From contig JACPFA010000013.1 in assembly GCA_016183235.1 (NCBI GenBank), positions 1-64,000 of the forward strand: a DNA stretch of 64,000 bases, written 5' to 3'. The DNA is from Deltaproteobacteria bacterium. GTDB taxonomy: Bacteria > UBA10199 > DSSB01 > JACPFA01. The position numbers and the translations under genes were made by a program. The notes beneath the pieces were generated by a model. The model was not told the origin of the DNA. It made no database searches and was given only the letters and a program-made list of their open reading frames with translations. Shown here one piece after another: positions 1-7,573 of the stretch (positions are counted from its first letter, which is position 1; each line of letters starts with the position of its first letter).

Positions 1-199
1 TTGAGAAGAATATAACTTTTTTTCGAAAATAACCGCAACACCCTCTGCTCCTCTTCTATCCAAAGGACAACGAAGGCACACCCCTGCACACCCTCTTAAA
101 CCCCATTATTACTTTTGGGCCCATCCTGATTAGCGCCTACAAGTATATGTAATTATTAAATTTTTTAAATTGATCGCCTTCTAATTTACTCATAAATAC

Positions 200-391
200 T
201 CATAATTTTTCTTTGTTTATAAGTATCCATTTGGGCTTACGATCTGTTCCTGCATTTTTAATATGTCTTTTGTATTTCAGAGCGCTCACTAGATTTGTAA
301 CTTTGTTTTTCTTTTGTTCTGTAGTTAGAGCCCGTCCGAAAACCAGCAAACCTATGATCCACAAGGGATAGCTCAATAAAAAACCCGCTTA
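200..391 (-). pseudogene. C-terminal gene fragment, winged-helix-like
   Basis: One minus-strand frame is open for about 63 codons with no good start codon and stops with TGA at 200-202. It reads like a real protein tail: a basic segment (TEQKKNK), a helix-like stretch (VTNLVSALKYKRHIKNAG), then DRKPKWILINKEKL. The pattern resembles the last helix and wing of a DNA-binding winged-helix domain, but I cannot name the family. A stop and a terminator-like hairpin lie directly upstream, so this is probably a decayed remnant. It overlaps, in another frame, an ATG-started frame at 258-452 that looks non-coding. Confidence 0.35.
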
Positions 392-441
392 TAACTGTCG
401 AATTCAGGGAAAACCCCAAAAGAGATGTGTTATAAGCGGGT
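377..441 (-). terminator. Hairpin followed by T-run, minus strand
   Basis: A perfect 13-bp inverted repeat (383-395 and 429-441, arm ACCCGCTTATAAC) is followed on the minus strand by six T residues (378-383). The 33-nt loop is long for an intrinsic terminator, so it may instead be the end of a lost mobile element. Confidence 0.4.
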
Positions 442-580
442 ATGGAGAACAAAAACGCCTACAGCCTGACTCGTTCCTTGGAGGAGGTGATTGTACAGTC
501 GGCTTTGGTCCGACTCTTGGGGGTGCCATTGTTAGCAGTCTACAGGAGGTTAGTTGTTAGGGACAAATTCGTTCTTGTAT
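442..580. other. Gene-free stretch before abiE
   Basis: Together with 1-199 this makes up most of the first 615 bases without a convincing intact gene. A 6-bp stem hairpin (AGTCGG / CCGACT) lies at 497-515. A plus frame of about 54 codons from the ATG at 442 runs to a stop near 608, but I see no recognisable domain in it and do not call it. Confidence 0.3.
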
Positions 581-612
581 TTGTCACAAAAATAGGTTAC
601 TTTTTGTGACAA
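581..612. promoter_or_regulatory. Perfect inverted repeat, probable AbiEi operator
   Basis: TTGTCACAAAAA (581-592) and TTTTTGTGACAA (601-612) form a perfect 12-bp inverted repeat with an 8-bp spacer, ending 3 nt before the start codon of the antitoxin gene. AbiEi-type antitoxins are known to repress their own operon by binding inverted repeats at the promoter. The position and symmetry fit that role; the binding is inferred. Confidence 0.65.
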
Positions 613-615
613 GAT

Positions 616-1239
616 ATGGACACTAATATAAATCAAACTATTGAAAATAATATAAAAAATAGAATTTATGGCCATGACAGGGGTTGGTGCTTTACTCCTA
701 AACATTTTATGGGCCTTGGGAGTGAGACTGGTATTCGCAAGGCCCTTTCGAGGTTGGAAGCTCAGGGCTTTATTCGGCGCATTCGGCAAGGGCTTTATGA
801 TTATCCCCATATCCACGAAAAGCTGGGAGTTATCCCGCCGTCTGTGGATGCCATTGCCAAAGCCTTGGCCGAGAGGGACAAAATCAAAATTCAATCCACT
901 GGCGCCTACGCAGCAAATATTTTGGGGCTTTCAGATCAGGTTCCTGCACGTGTGGTGTTTGTGACCGATGGACCGCCTAAAAAAATCAAACTGGGAAACT
1001 TGGTCATTGTATTTCGAAAAACCACAGCCAAGAATATGGCCAATGCAGGAACTTTATTGGGGTTGATTATTCAGGCTGTCAAATATATCGGGAAAGACTA
1101 TTTAACCGACAAAATGGCTCTCCAATTAAAAACACATCTGAAGAACATTGATCAGAAAACCTTGGAAAAGGGCATCCGCTACGCACCCGTGTGGATTGGA
1201 AAATATCTTACGAAATTACATGGGAGCCTCAATGGATAA
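616..1239 (+). CDS. AbiEi-type antitoxin (DUF6088 family)
   Basis: Antitoxin and transcriptional repressor of a type IV toxin-antitoxin pair. The 207-residue protein has an N-terminal winged helix at about residues 15-65 (FTPKHFMGLGSETGIRKALS, then a basic GFIRRIRQGLYDYP wing), followed by the conserved AbiEi/DUF6088 body. Length is normal for this class. Its last 8 bases overlap the ATG of the downstream toxin gene (ATGGATAA, 1232-1239), so the two are translationally coupled. A perfect inverted repeat just upstream is the likely autoregulatory operator. Family assignment is from recognised sequence pattern; function is by homology. Confidence 0.8.
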   Translation: MDTNINQTIENNIKNRIYGHDRGWCFTPKHFMGLGSETGIRKALSRLEAQGFIRRIRQGLYDYPHIHEKLGVIPPSVDAIAKALAERDKIKIQSTGAYAANILGLSDQVPARVVFVTDGPPKKIKLGNLVIVFRKTTAKNMANAGTLLGLIIQAVKYIGKDYLTDKMALQLKTHLKNIDQKTLEKGIRYAPVWIGKYLTKLHGSLNG

Positions 1240-2071
1240 AATTCATTTCCTCCCTTCCCAAGAAAGACTCCGTTATTTTACGGACGCTGCCAACCAAATG
1301 GGACTTGTCGTTCCCATGATCGAAAAAGATTATTGGGTTGTGTGGGTCTTGGGGCAGATGTTTGACTTGGATGAACTCAAAGATCACCTCACCTTCAAAG
1401 GTGGCACGTCTCTTTCAAAAGTGTATGGCCTGATCAAAAGGTTTTCAGAGGACGTGGATTTATCCATTGAGAAATCTTTTTTTGGATTTGCCGACGAAAA
1501 ATCCCCAGAGCAAGCCAAAAGCCGAAAGCAACGGACCCTCACGCTAGAAAAACTGTCCACCGCATGCTCCCAGTACATTCAGAACCATCTTTTAAAAACT
1601 CTTAAGGAAAAGTTCTCTAAGGAGCTTTCCTCATCCGAAAAATGGGACCTTGTTGTGGATGAAACCGAAGTGGTGGTTCAAGTCTTAAATGTGGAAAGAA
1701 CCTTTTGGGAGAAAGCCACCATCTTGCACCAGTACGCACATCTTCCGGCTGACAAGAAACTGCTCCTAAGATTATCCCGCCACTATTACGATTTTCATTG
1801 CCTGCTTCAGGCCCCGACAAAACACAAAGCGTTGGCCGCTCAAGATCTTTTAGGAAAAGTAGCCCATCACAAAGAACTCTATTTCCCATCCGCATGGGCC
1901 AAGTACAGCTTGGCCAAAAAAGGAAGTTTAACACTGGTGCCGCCGGATCCCATTTTGAAGGAGTTGGAAAAAGACTATGAGCAGATGGGACAAATGTTTT
2001 TTGAAGATCCCACTCCGTGGGGTGAGGTGATGGCTAGCATCAGATTGTTTGAAGAAGAATTTAATTTCTAA
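1232..2071 (+). CDS. AbiEii/AbiGii-family nucleotidyltransferase toxin, internally deleted
   Basis: Toxin partner of the upstream antitoxin. The ATG at 1232 is chosen because it overlaps the antitoxin stop and gives the usual N-terminus (MDKIHFLPS...). Nucleotidyltransferase motifs are present: FKGGTSLSK (about residues 56-63) and FSEDVDLS (71-78). The conserved late motif ERTFWEKATILH and the C-terminal LTLVPP region are also present. The protein has 279 residues; relatives I recall have about 330-340. Between WDLVVDE and VQVLNVERTFWEK the usual stretch with an [LE]LGAR..HWP-type motif is missing, as if about 55-60 codons were deleted in frame near 1660. It is probably inactive; this rests on family memory, not an alignment. 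Confidence 0.75.
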   Translation: MDKIHFLPSQERLRYFTDAANQMGLVVPMIEKDYWVVWVLGQMFDLDELKDHLTFKGGTSLSKVYGLIKRFSEDVDLSIEKSFFGFADEKSPEQAKSRKQRTLTLEKLSTACSQYIQNHLLKTLKEKFSKELSSSEKWDLVVDETEVVVQVLNVERTFWEKATILHQYAHLPADKKLLLRLSRHYYDFHCLLQAPTKHKALAAQDLLGKVAHHKELYFPSAWAKYSLAKKGSLTLVPPDPILKELEKDYEQMGQMFFEDPTPWGEVMASIRLFEEEFNF

Positions 2072-2117
2072 TGAAAAAAAAGAGAAAACCTATAGCGTAA
2101 AACGCAACAGACGTTAT

Positions 2118-3068
2118 TTAAACATGAGAAGCTGGGACGAGCAATTCAAGGGCTTGGGGAATCACTTCAAACTGCACTTGATAAGCCGAATCGGTTTCGC
2201 CATCGATGTCAAGCAACAGGGGGCGATCTTCCAAAGACTCTACCTGCAATTGGCGGATTCTTTTGTAAAGGACCGGAATCCTTTTCATTCGCTCACCCCT
2301 AAAAACTTGCATGATCTCGAAAGGTGCCTTGGTGAGCACAGACCAAAATGATAATCGTTTAATAAAAACCAGATCTAATTGCCCGTCATTTAAGCTTGCT
2401 GCAGGGGCAATTTTCATCCCCCCACCAAAATAGGCCCCATTGGCCACCACTAAAGCCGTCAACAGATCCGAAAAAGATTGATCGGCAAAAGTCATTTTAA
2501 CTTTCAAAGCAGAATAGGTAAAAAAAGATTTGATGAGAACAACTAAATAGCTCAACTTTCCAAAGGCCTTTTTGGATTCATTGACCCGACGTGCCACCTC
2601 AGCCCCCAACCCAATATCGGCAATGTTAATAAAATAGCGCTCGCGAGGGTTTTTGCCGGCTTGATCGGTTAAAACCAATTTACCCACATCAATCGTTTGA
2701 CTTCGGGTATGAAGTAACCAATCACAGCCCTCTCCCAACCCCCACTGGCTTTTGATCATGCGAGCAAAATCGCTACCCGTACCCGCCGCCAACACCCCAA
2801 GGCTCGGGCGCTTGGTAACCCCTGCACTAAAAATACCATGAACTATTTCAGAAACCGTCCCATCCCCTCCCACCACAATGATTTTTTTTACACCGCTTTT
2901 AGTGAATTGCTTGGCCAATTGAATGCCATGGCCGGGCCTTTCGGTAAAAAAAACGCTAGCTGAAAGTTGATGTTGCTTAATCCAATCGGGTAAATTTAAT
3001 TTTTTCACTAAAACACTACCGCGCTTGGAAGCAGGATTAACGATAAAAATCGTATCGTAAGTGGTCAT
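2118..3068 (-). CDS. Diacylglycerol kinase-family lipid kinase (YegS/DagK-like)
   Basis: Cytosolic or membrane-associated kinase that phosphorylates a lipid alcohol such as diacylglycerol; the exact substrate is unknown. The ATP-binding motif VVGGDGTVSE lies at about residues 65-74, followed by LAAGTGSDFAR (93-103), and the C-terminal LDIDGE typical of the family. Length (316) is normal. Its ATG overlaps the stop of the upstream Fe-S gene (ATGA, 3065-3068), making it the last gene of the minus-strand operon that begins at 7020. Pairing a DagK-like kinase with an alkyl-DHAP-synthase-like flavoprotein recalls the neighbouring Rv2251/Rv2252 genes of Mycobacterium, which supports a lipid role. 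Confidence 0.8.
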   Translation of the reverse strand: MTTYDTIFIVNPASKRGSVLVKKLNLPDWIKQHQLSASVFFTERPGHGIQLAKQFTKSGVKKIIVVGGDGTVSEIVHGIFSAGVTKRPSLGVLAAGTGSDFARMIKSQWGLGEGCDWLLHTRSQTIDVGKLVLTDQAGKNPRERYFINIADIGLGAEVARRVNESKKAFGKLSYLVVLIKSFFTYSALKVKMTFADQSFSDLLTALVVANGAYFGGGMKIAPAASLNDGQLDLVFIKRLSFWSVLTKAPFEIMQVFRGERMKRIPVLYKRIRQLQVESLEDRPLLLDIDGETDSAYQVQFEVIPQALELLVPASHV

Positions 3069-4174
3069 AAAATGATTTTGCTTAAAAGCGACAAGAGATC
3101 TTGCACCTGACAGGTTTTGGTAACGGAGGACAGCATAGCCTGTTCACTGCTATTAGCCGTAATAATTTTGTGGATCTTTTTTGTTTCTACTTCAGCAATT
3201 ATTTTTTGTGCCATTTTTTGAGCAAGCTCAGGGAACAACCATTCATAACCACCCCCCACTCCACAAGCCTCAACATCTTTTCCATGATTGCCTAACTCTA
3301 GGGGCTTAAGCCCCGTCATATGTTCCAAGAGGGTGCGCGGTAATTCAACCATGCCTAAATGGCGAGAAAGGAAAAAAGAATCATAATAAACATAAGGCCC
3401 CATTAATTGAGTTTTCATATGGTAATCAACTTTTTCTAAATAGGGTTGAAGAAATTCTAAAAGATGAACCACTTTATTGACCAAAGGAAAACTTTTTTGC
3501 GAATAAATGTTGGTTAACAAAGAAGTACATTCTGCCCCATCGGTTAAAATCGTATGACAATTGCGCAAAGAATAATATTGCACCTCGGCAAGCTCTTCAA
3601 ATTCTCGTTCAAACCCCAGCGCCCATAGCGGATAGCCACAACATTGAATGTCTGATAAATAAACAGAAACATTTTGCAGCTTTAATTTTTCAAAGAGTTC
3701 TAACGTCGCTAATATTTTTTCTGGATAAAAATTTAAGGTGTGACAACTCGGCCAATACAAAACATCGCTTGTTTTTTGATAAAATTTTTCAGGAAGTTTC
3801 TTTTTTATTTCCGCAATAAGATTTTTCCCATAAGGATTATTGCATTGATGAAATTTTTGCTCAAAGGCATACACCTCAGGTGGGGCCCAATGATCACTCA
3901 CCGCATTAACCCTTACTTGATGCAAGGCGCTGGGAACATCCACCCCATGGGTGCAATATTCTTTACAGCGTAAACAATCGAGGCACTTATAACTTGCCAA
4001 ACTTAAATTGGCATTTAACGGCAACGCCCGTTCGGTTAGCAACTTAGCCACCTGCATCTTGCCCCAAGGCGTGTAGGTTTCATTGGGTTCTGCCTCACTG
4101 GCCGGGCAAGAAAATTTGCACATCTTGGGGCAAAAAGTGCAATAATCCATCATTTTTTCGTTGGTCAGTACCAT
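3065..4174 (-). CDS. (Fe-S)-binding oxidoreductase subunit, GlcF/HdrD-like
   Basis: Electron-transfer subunit that normally partners a flavoprotein oxidase. Two 4Fe-4S motifs lie near the N-terminus: C12-C15-C19-C23 (CTFCPKMCKFSC) and C64-C67-C70-C74 (CLDCLRCKEYC). The C-terminal two-thirds carries the CCG-type domain, with a first CCG (DIQCCGYP) and a degenerate second copy (EACGVGGG). In glycolate oxidase this subunit works with GlcD and GlcE flavoproteins; here the upstream neighbours are a GlcE-like truncated flavoprotein (3-nt gap) and an alkyl-DHAP-synthase-like flavoprotein. Start at 4174 is assumed; an internal ATG seven codons later is possible. The donor substrate cannot be read from the sequence. 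Confidence 0.75.
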   Translation of the reverse strand: MVLTNEKMMDYCTFCPKMCKFSCPASEAEPNETYTPWGKMQVAKLLTERALPLNANLSLASYKCLDCLRCKEYCTHGVDVPSALHQVRVNAVSDHWAPPEVYAFEQKFHQCNNPYGKNLIAEIKKKLPEKFYQKTSDVLYWPSCHTLNFYPEKILATLELFEKLKLQNVSVYLSDIQCCGYPLWALGFEREFEELAEVQYYSLRNCHTILTDGAECTSLLTNIYSQKSFPLVNKVVHLLEFLQPYLEKVDYHMKTQLMGPYVYYDSFFLSRHLGMVELPRTLLEHMTGLKPLELGNHGKDVEACGVGGGYEWLFPELAQKMAQKIIAEVETKKIHKIITANSSEQAMLSSVTKTCQVQDLLSLLSKIIL

Positions 4175-4177
4175 AGG

Positions 4178-4918
4178 CTAATCTTTAAAAAGGCTTTGTC
4201 GGATTTTCTTGGCTAAAATATCTTCTTTTGTTTTCATTTCATCTCTCCCCAAAGGGGGTGGATATTCTTCATAAAGTAATTTTTTAATTTTTTGTGCCAC
4301 AGGATGACCCGATTCAACCCCTTGATGAGTAAAAGGCTTGGCTAAGTCTTGCATGGCTTCTACTTTGGCACGAACCCATTTTGCTTTTCCCCACAACATA
4401 AAAAGAAAGGCAAAGGGATATTGCCTAGAATCTATTTTGTTAACAATTTGACTCCTGCCATACAAAGGAAAGTAAAAGCCCCGCCCCAAAAGTTGCTGCT
4501 CATAGGCCAACAACATTTCATGAGTTGGAAAAGACAAGGCGCCAACCCATTCCTTTTCGGGTTTTGGCAAAATTTTAAAATAGGCTTTTGAAAAGATGCC
4601 CCACCCATGACCTGCCCCCATGAATATATTCTTAAGCGATGGCCCCACCGCCGAGCGCGGGCAAGGGCGCACGCGCAAAACTTCTCCCGAATTCAAAATC
4701 ATTTCATAACCAATGCAAATATTTTCAATCCCACCGAAGGCATGGCCATACAAATTGGGTAACCGCTTGGCTAAACAATCATGGGCATTGAACCGATCAG
4801 GGGCCAAAGTAAGATAGGGCAACACATAGCCCTTCTTTTTTAAAGTTTGGCTAATCTGCGCTAAGGTGTCATCTCCCCACACCAAAACATAAGATGCACT
4901 TTCATCAATTTCGATCAT
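4178..4918 (-). CDS. FAD-linked oxidase, GlcE-like, N-terminally truncated
   Basis: Resembles glycolate oxidase subunit GlcE and other PCMH-type FAD oxidases. The first residues (EIDESASYVLVWGDDTLAQI) match the GlcE segment that starts about 55-60 residues into the full protein; the rest (GHAFGGIENICIGYEMILN, then GAGHGWGIFSKAYFKILPKP) follows the family. The N-terminal FAD pyrophosphate-binding region with the P-x-GGGTS-type loop is missing. The start codon lies only 5 bp from a 177-bp palindromic repeat (4924-5100), suggesting that the element or the rearrangement that brought it removed the 5' part of the gene. It may be a pseudogene or a degenerate subunit; the downstream reading frame is undamaged. 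Confidence 0.65.
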   Translation of the reverse strand: MIEIDESASYVLVWGDDTLAQISQTLKKKGYVLPYLTLAPDRFNAHDCLAKRLPNLYGHAFGGIENICIGYEMILNSGEVLRVRPCPRSAVGPSLKNIFMGAGHGWGIFSKAYFKILPKPEKEWVGALSFPTHEMLLAYEQQLLGRGFYFPLYGRSQIVNKIDSRQYPFAFLFMLWGKAKWVRAKVEAMQDLAKPFTHQGVESGHPVAQKIKKLLYEEYPPPLGRDEMKTKEDILAKKIRQSLFKD

Positions 4919-4923
4919 GAGCT

Positions 4924-5100
4924 ATTAACCGTCCCATCATAGTATGGACATATGACATAAGATCATGAGCCGAGACAAGGAAGATGAGCAAAAAGCGCGG
5001 AGGCGTAGCTATAGCTACGTTGAGCACTTTTTGCGAAATCTGACGCAGTCGCAGGCCATGAGCTGAAGTCAGATGTCTATACTATGATGGGACGGTTAAT
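4924..5100. repeat. 177-bp palindromic element, copy A
   Basis: The outer arms are a perfect 22-bp inverted repeat (4924-4945 and 5079-5100) and pairing continues inward with mismatches. The interior shares GGAAGATGAGCAAAAAG and CTTTTTGCGAAATCTGACGC with copies at 9034-9210 and 55195-55370, but the outer arms are different. The central hairpin is GTAGC-TATA-GCTAC. The right end lies inside the upstream flavoprotein gene and supplies its last codons and stop; the left end lies 5 bp from the start of the truncated GlcE-like gene. Confidence 0.85.
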
Positions 5101-6618
5101 AAGCCCTAATTTCCCTGGATTCATAATATTGTTGGGGTCAAGTCGCTTTTTTATTTTACACAACCACGGATGCGCGACTCCCCATTCTTTTTTCATATAA
5201 GTTGCCTTGAGCAGCCCCACCCCATGATGGTGACTAATCGTGCCACCGGCCTCAAAACAAGCTTTTAAGGCCTTATCCCAAATTTTATCATAAAGGGCTT
5301 CTGAGGTTTCAAGAGTTGGCTGGTGGCCAGCAAACGTAAAATAAATCGAACACCCTTCTTGATAGGCGTGGGAAAAGTGGGCCAATACTAGGGCATAGGG
5401 CGACATGCTAGCACGCACTTTGTGATAAAGAGGCAAAAGATTATCCCAGGTGGTTGCCACTTCCATGGTGTCGGCAAAAAAACCTTCGTCAAACAGGGGC
5501 GACAACTTATAAGACACATCATAGCGATGCCGCTTCCAATAAAGGCCCGGCCCTTCACCCAAATTTTTGGCATGATAAGTTTTAAATAATTCTTCAGTAA
5601 TGGCTACCTCGGCTTCAATCACTTTTTGTAAACCTTCAAAACCTAAAATCAGCAAACATCCGGTGGGCAATAATCCGGTTATTTGATTGGCCATATTAGG
5701 TTTATACAAAGCAAGTTTTTTGACCCAATGACCGATTTGTTTTGACCAACCTTCCCAGCAAGGCAGACTCTGCTCAGCCGCTTCGTCATAAGATTTGGCA
5801 ACGAGGCTATCGACTTCATCATAAAGTCTCACCACGGCAGGGAAGATATTCAGTTGCAACAAATGCTGAATGGCCTTAAGCCCCAGTTTTAAATCCCCAA
5901 AGCGAAACGCACAAAATTTTTCGGCTTCAGGCAAATGATGAATTTTTAAAGTGGCTTCGGTAATAATACCCAAAGTGCCTTCACTCCCCATAAACAGCTC
6001 TTTCAAATCAACCTCACCCGTTGGATGATGCTCTGGGCTCAAATGCAGCACCTCACCTTGGGGCAACACAACCTCCATGCCGGTAACCATGTCTTCAATC
6101 TTGCCATATTGAGTAGAAAGTTGCCCGGCCGAACGACAAGCCAAATACCCACCTAAGGTTGCACTATAAATCGAAGAGGGAAAATGCCGCAGCGTCACCC
6201 CTTGGGCGTTTAAATGTCTTTCTAACACCTCTCCCCCAATACCGGTTTGTGCGGTCACTTGGAGATGAGTCAAATCTAAATGGGATACCTGATTCATGCG
6301 TTTTATATCCAAAGCAATCCCACCCTCAACAGCCCAGGTCCCGCCACAAACTCCAGAGCCGCCGCCAAAAGGAATAAGCGGCACTTCATGCTGCTGGCAC
6401 CATTGCACCAATTTAACAATTTGCAGAACATCTTCTGGCCACACGATGGCATCGGGAGGATAGCGAAGCTGATGATGACGAATTTGTAAGATGGCCTTGC
6501 TGTTGCAATCTCGGCCATAACTTAAACGATCCCGATCTAACCAACTGACCTGATCATCACGGAATAAACTGCGTAAGGCCTTTTTTAAATCTCGCTTGGG
6601 GGGAGGATAAGATAACAT
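5077..6618 (-). CDS. FAD-binding oxidase, alkyl-DHAP-synthase (AGPS)-like
   Basis: Flavoprotein of the PCMH/FAD-oxidase type 4 class, 513 residues. The FAD-binding domain has VPLIPFGGGSGVCGG (about residues 80-94) and the ATLGGYLACRSAGQ-STQYG segment; the C-terminal cap contains GGTISHHHGVGLLK, the histidine-rich motif characteristic of alkylglycerone-phosphate synthases, and ends in DPNNIMNPGKLG. AGPS makes ether lipids from acyl-DHAP and a fatty alcohol without net redox change. The adjacent lipid kinase supports a lipid role, while neighbouring Fe-S subunits would also fit a dehydrogenase of the GlcD/D-lactate type. The last residues (NRPIIV) and the TAG stop are encoded by the repeat at 4924-5100. 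Confidence 0.72.
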   Translation of the reverse strand: MLSYPPPKRDLKKALRSLFRDDQVSWLDRDRLSYGRDCNSKAILQIRHHQLRYPPDAIVWPEDVLQIVKLVQWCQQHEVPLIPFGGGSGVCGGTWAVEGGIALDIKRMNQVSHLDLTHLQVTAQTGIGGEVLERHLNAQGVTLRHFPSSIYSATLGGYLACRSAGQLSTQYGKIEDMVTGMEVVLPQGEVLHLSPEHHPTGEVDLKELFMGSEGTLGIITEATLKIHHLPEAEKFCAFRFGDLKLGLKAIQHLLQLNIFPAVVRLYDEVDSLVAKSYDEAAEQSLPCWEGWSKQIGHWVKKLALYKPNMANQITGLLPTGCLLILGFEGLQKVIEAEVAITEELFKTYHAKNLGEGPGLYWKRHRYDVSYKLSPLFDEGFFADTMEVATTWDNLLPLYHKVRASMSPYALVLAHFSHAYQEGCSIYFTFAGHQPTLETSEALYDKIWDKALKACFEAGGTISHHHGVGLLKATYMKKEWGVAHPWLCKIKKRLDPNNIMNPGKLGLINRPIIV

Positions 6619-6624
6619 AGTTTT

Positions 6625-7020
6625 TTAAAACCGACGCGATGTCTCCATAATAAATTCAGCAATCTTTCGTAGCGGAACTTGCTTGGGGCAACTTTGTTCA
6701 CAACGCCCACACTGCACACAATAAGCCTGATCCATAAAATCAATATAGGAATATGAAAGCGTACTGCGAATCGAAGTTGTGGCTATGCGGCTTGGATAGG
6801 CTAATTTGGGACAAACGGCATCACAAAGCCCACAATGAATACAATGACTAGCCGCAAAAAAAAGCCCCTTCTCAGCACTGCCCAAGGTGATTATCTTATC
6901 TTCTTGATAATATTCAAGAAATTTATCTGCTGCTCTTTGGGGTGGGGCCAAAAACCTAAATAGGCCATTAACCATAAAATTCCACGCCAGGCTCAAATAA
7001 GCTTGAATTGCTCTTACCAT
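6625..7020 (-). CDS. 4Fe-4S dicluster protein
   Basis: Small ferredoxin-type electron carrier of 131 residues. Two 4Fe-4S motifs are visible: CIHCGLCDAVCP at about residues 60-71 and CVQCGRCEQSCP at about 100-111. The N-terminal 25 residues are hydrophobic and amphipathic and may associate with the membrane. It is the first gene of the minus-strand operon and ends 6 nt before the AGPS-like flavoprotein starts, so it probably transfers electrons to or from that flavoprotein. Similar proteins are HdrC-like or SdhB-like fragments; the specific partner is inferred from position only. Confidence 0.7.
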   Translation of the reverse strand: MVRAIQAYLSLAWNFMVNGLFRFLAPPQRAADKFLEYYQEDKIITLGSAEKGLFFAASHCIHCGLCDAVCPKLAYPSRIATTSIRSTLSYSYIDFMDQAYCVQCGRCEQSCPKQVPLRKIAEFIMETSRRF

Positions 7021-7030
7021 GCCGTCTCTC

Positions 7031-7060
7031 TTGACATTAGGCCTACTAAACGTGTATACG
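7031..7060 (+). promoter_or_regulatory. Candidate sigma-70 promoter for rplM operon
   Basis: TTGACA (7031-7036) and TATACG (7055-7060) with an 18-nt spacer lie in the divergent gap before rplM. A second, weaker pair (TTGACT 7064-7069, TACAAT 7090-7095) has an overlong 20-nt spacer. Confidence 0.4.
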
Positions 7061-7119
7061 CCTTTGACTTTTAACTAAAATCACGCTTTTACAATACATC
7101 GATTAAAGACATTTTTAAC

Positions 7120-7563
7120 ATGATTAAAAAATTTACTAAAAGCTTTTCTAAAGAACAAACCAAACCCAGTTGGTATCTTATTGATTTACGCAATCAGGTA
7201 TTGGGTAGGGCCGCAAGTCAAATCGCTCAGATCTTAAGAGGCAAACATAAGCCGACTTACACCCCCCATGCCGATACCGGTGATTTTATCGTGGCCATTA
7301 ATGCCAAACATATTCGCGTCACAGGAAATAAGGCCTCGCAAAAAAAATATTATCGCCATTCAGGTTTTATTGGTGGAATCAAAGAACGCGATTATGCCAC
7401 CGTGTTGGCTAAAGACCCTGGGTTTATCATCTATGAAGCCGTTAAGGGCATGTTGCCTAAAACTCATTTGGCCAAACATTTAATAACTAAACTAAAAGTC
7501 TACCCCGACGAAGCCCATCCCCACCAAGCCCAGTCTTTACAAATGTTTACTTTAGGAGCATAA
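7120..7563 (+). CDS. rplM: 50S ribosomal protein L13
   Basis: Early-assembling protein of the large ribosomal subunit. The core is unmistakable: WYLIDLRNQVLGRAASQIA (about residues 18-36), RGKHKPTYTPHADTGDFIV, and the NKASQKKYYRHSGFIGG segment, with a normal length of 147 residues. A short N-terminal extension precedes the first conserved Trp. It begins the plus-strand run rplM-rpsI-argC, an order found in several deltaproteobacterial genomes, and is read divergently from the Fe-S/flavoprotein operon. Confidence 0.97.
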   Translation: MIKKFTKSFSKEQTKPSWYLIDLRNQVLGRAASQIAQILRGKHKPTYTPHADTGDFIVAINAKHIRVTGNKASQKKYYRHSGFIGGIKERDYATVLAKDPGFIIYEAVKGMLPKTHLAKHLITKLKVYPDEAHPHQAQSLQMFTLGA

Positions 7564-7573
7564 AGGTTTTAAA

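Noticed and set aside
258-452. 64-codon minus-strand frame with ATG
   Set aside because: It overlaps, in another frame, a more protein-like sequence and contains the hairpin arms as codons; composition looks random.
442-608. Plus-strand frame of about 54 codons before abiE
   Set aside because: No domain, and it runs through a hairpin and the AbiE operator; probably chance.
2049-2351. 100-codon plus frame opposite the lipid kinase gene
   Set aside because: Lies antisense to a well-supported gene and has no recognisable features.
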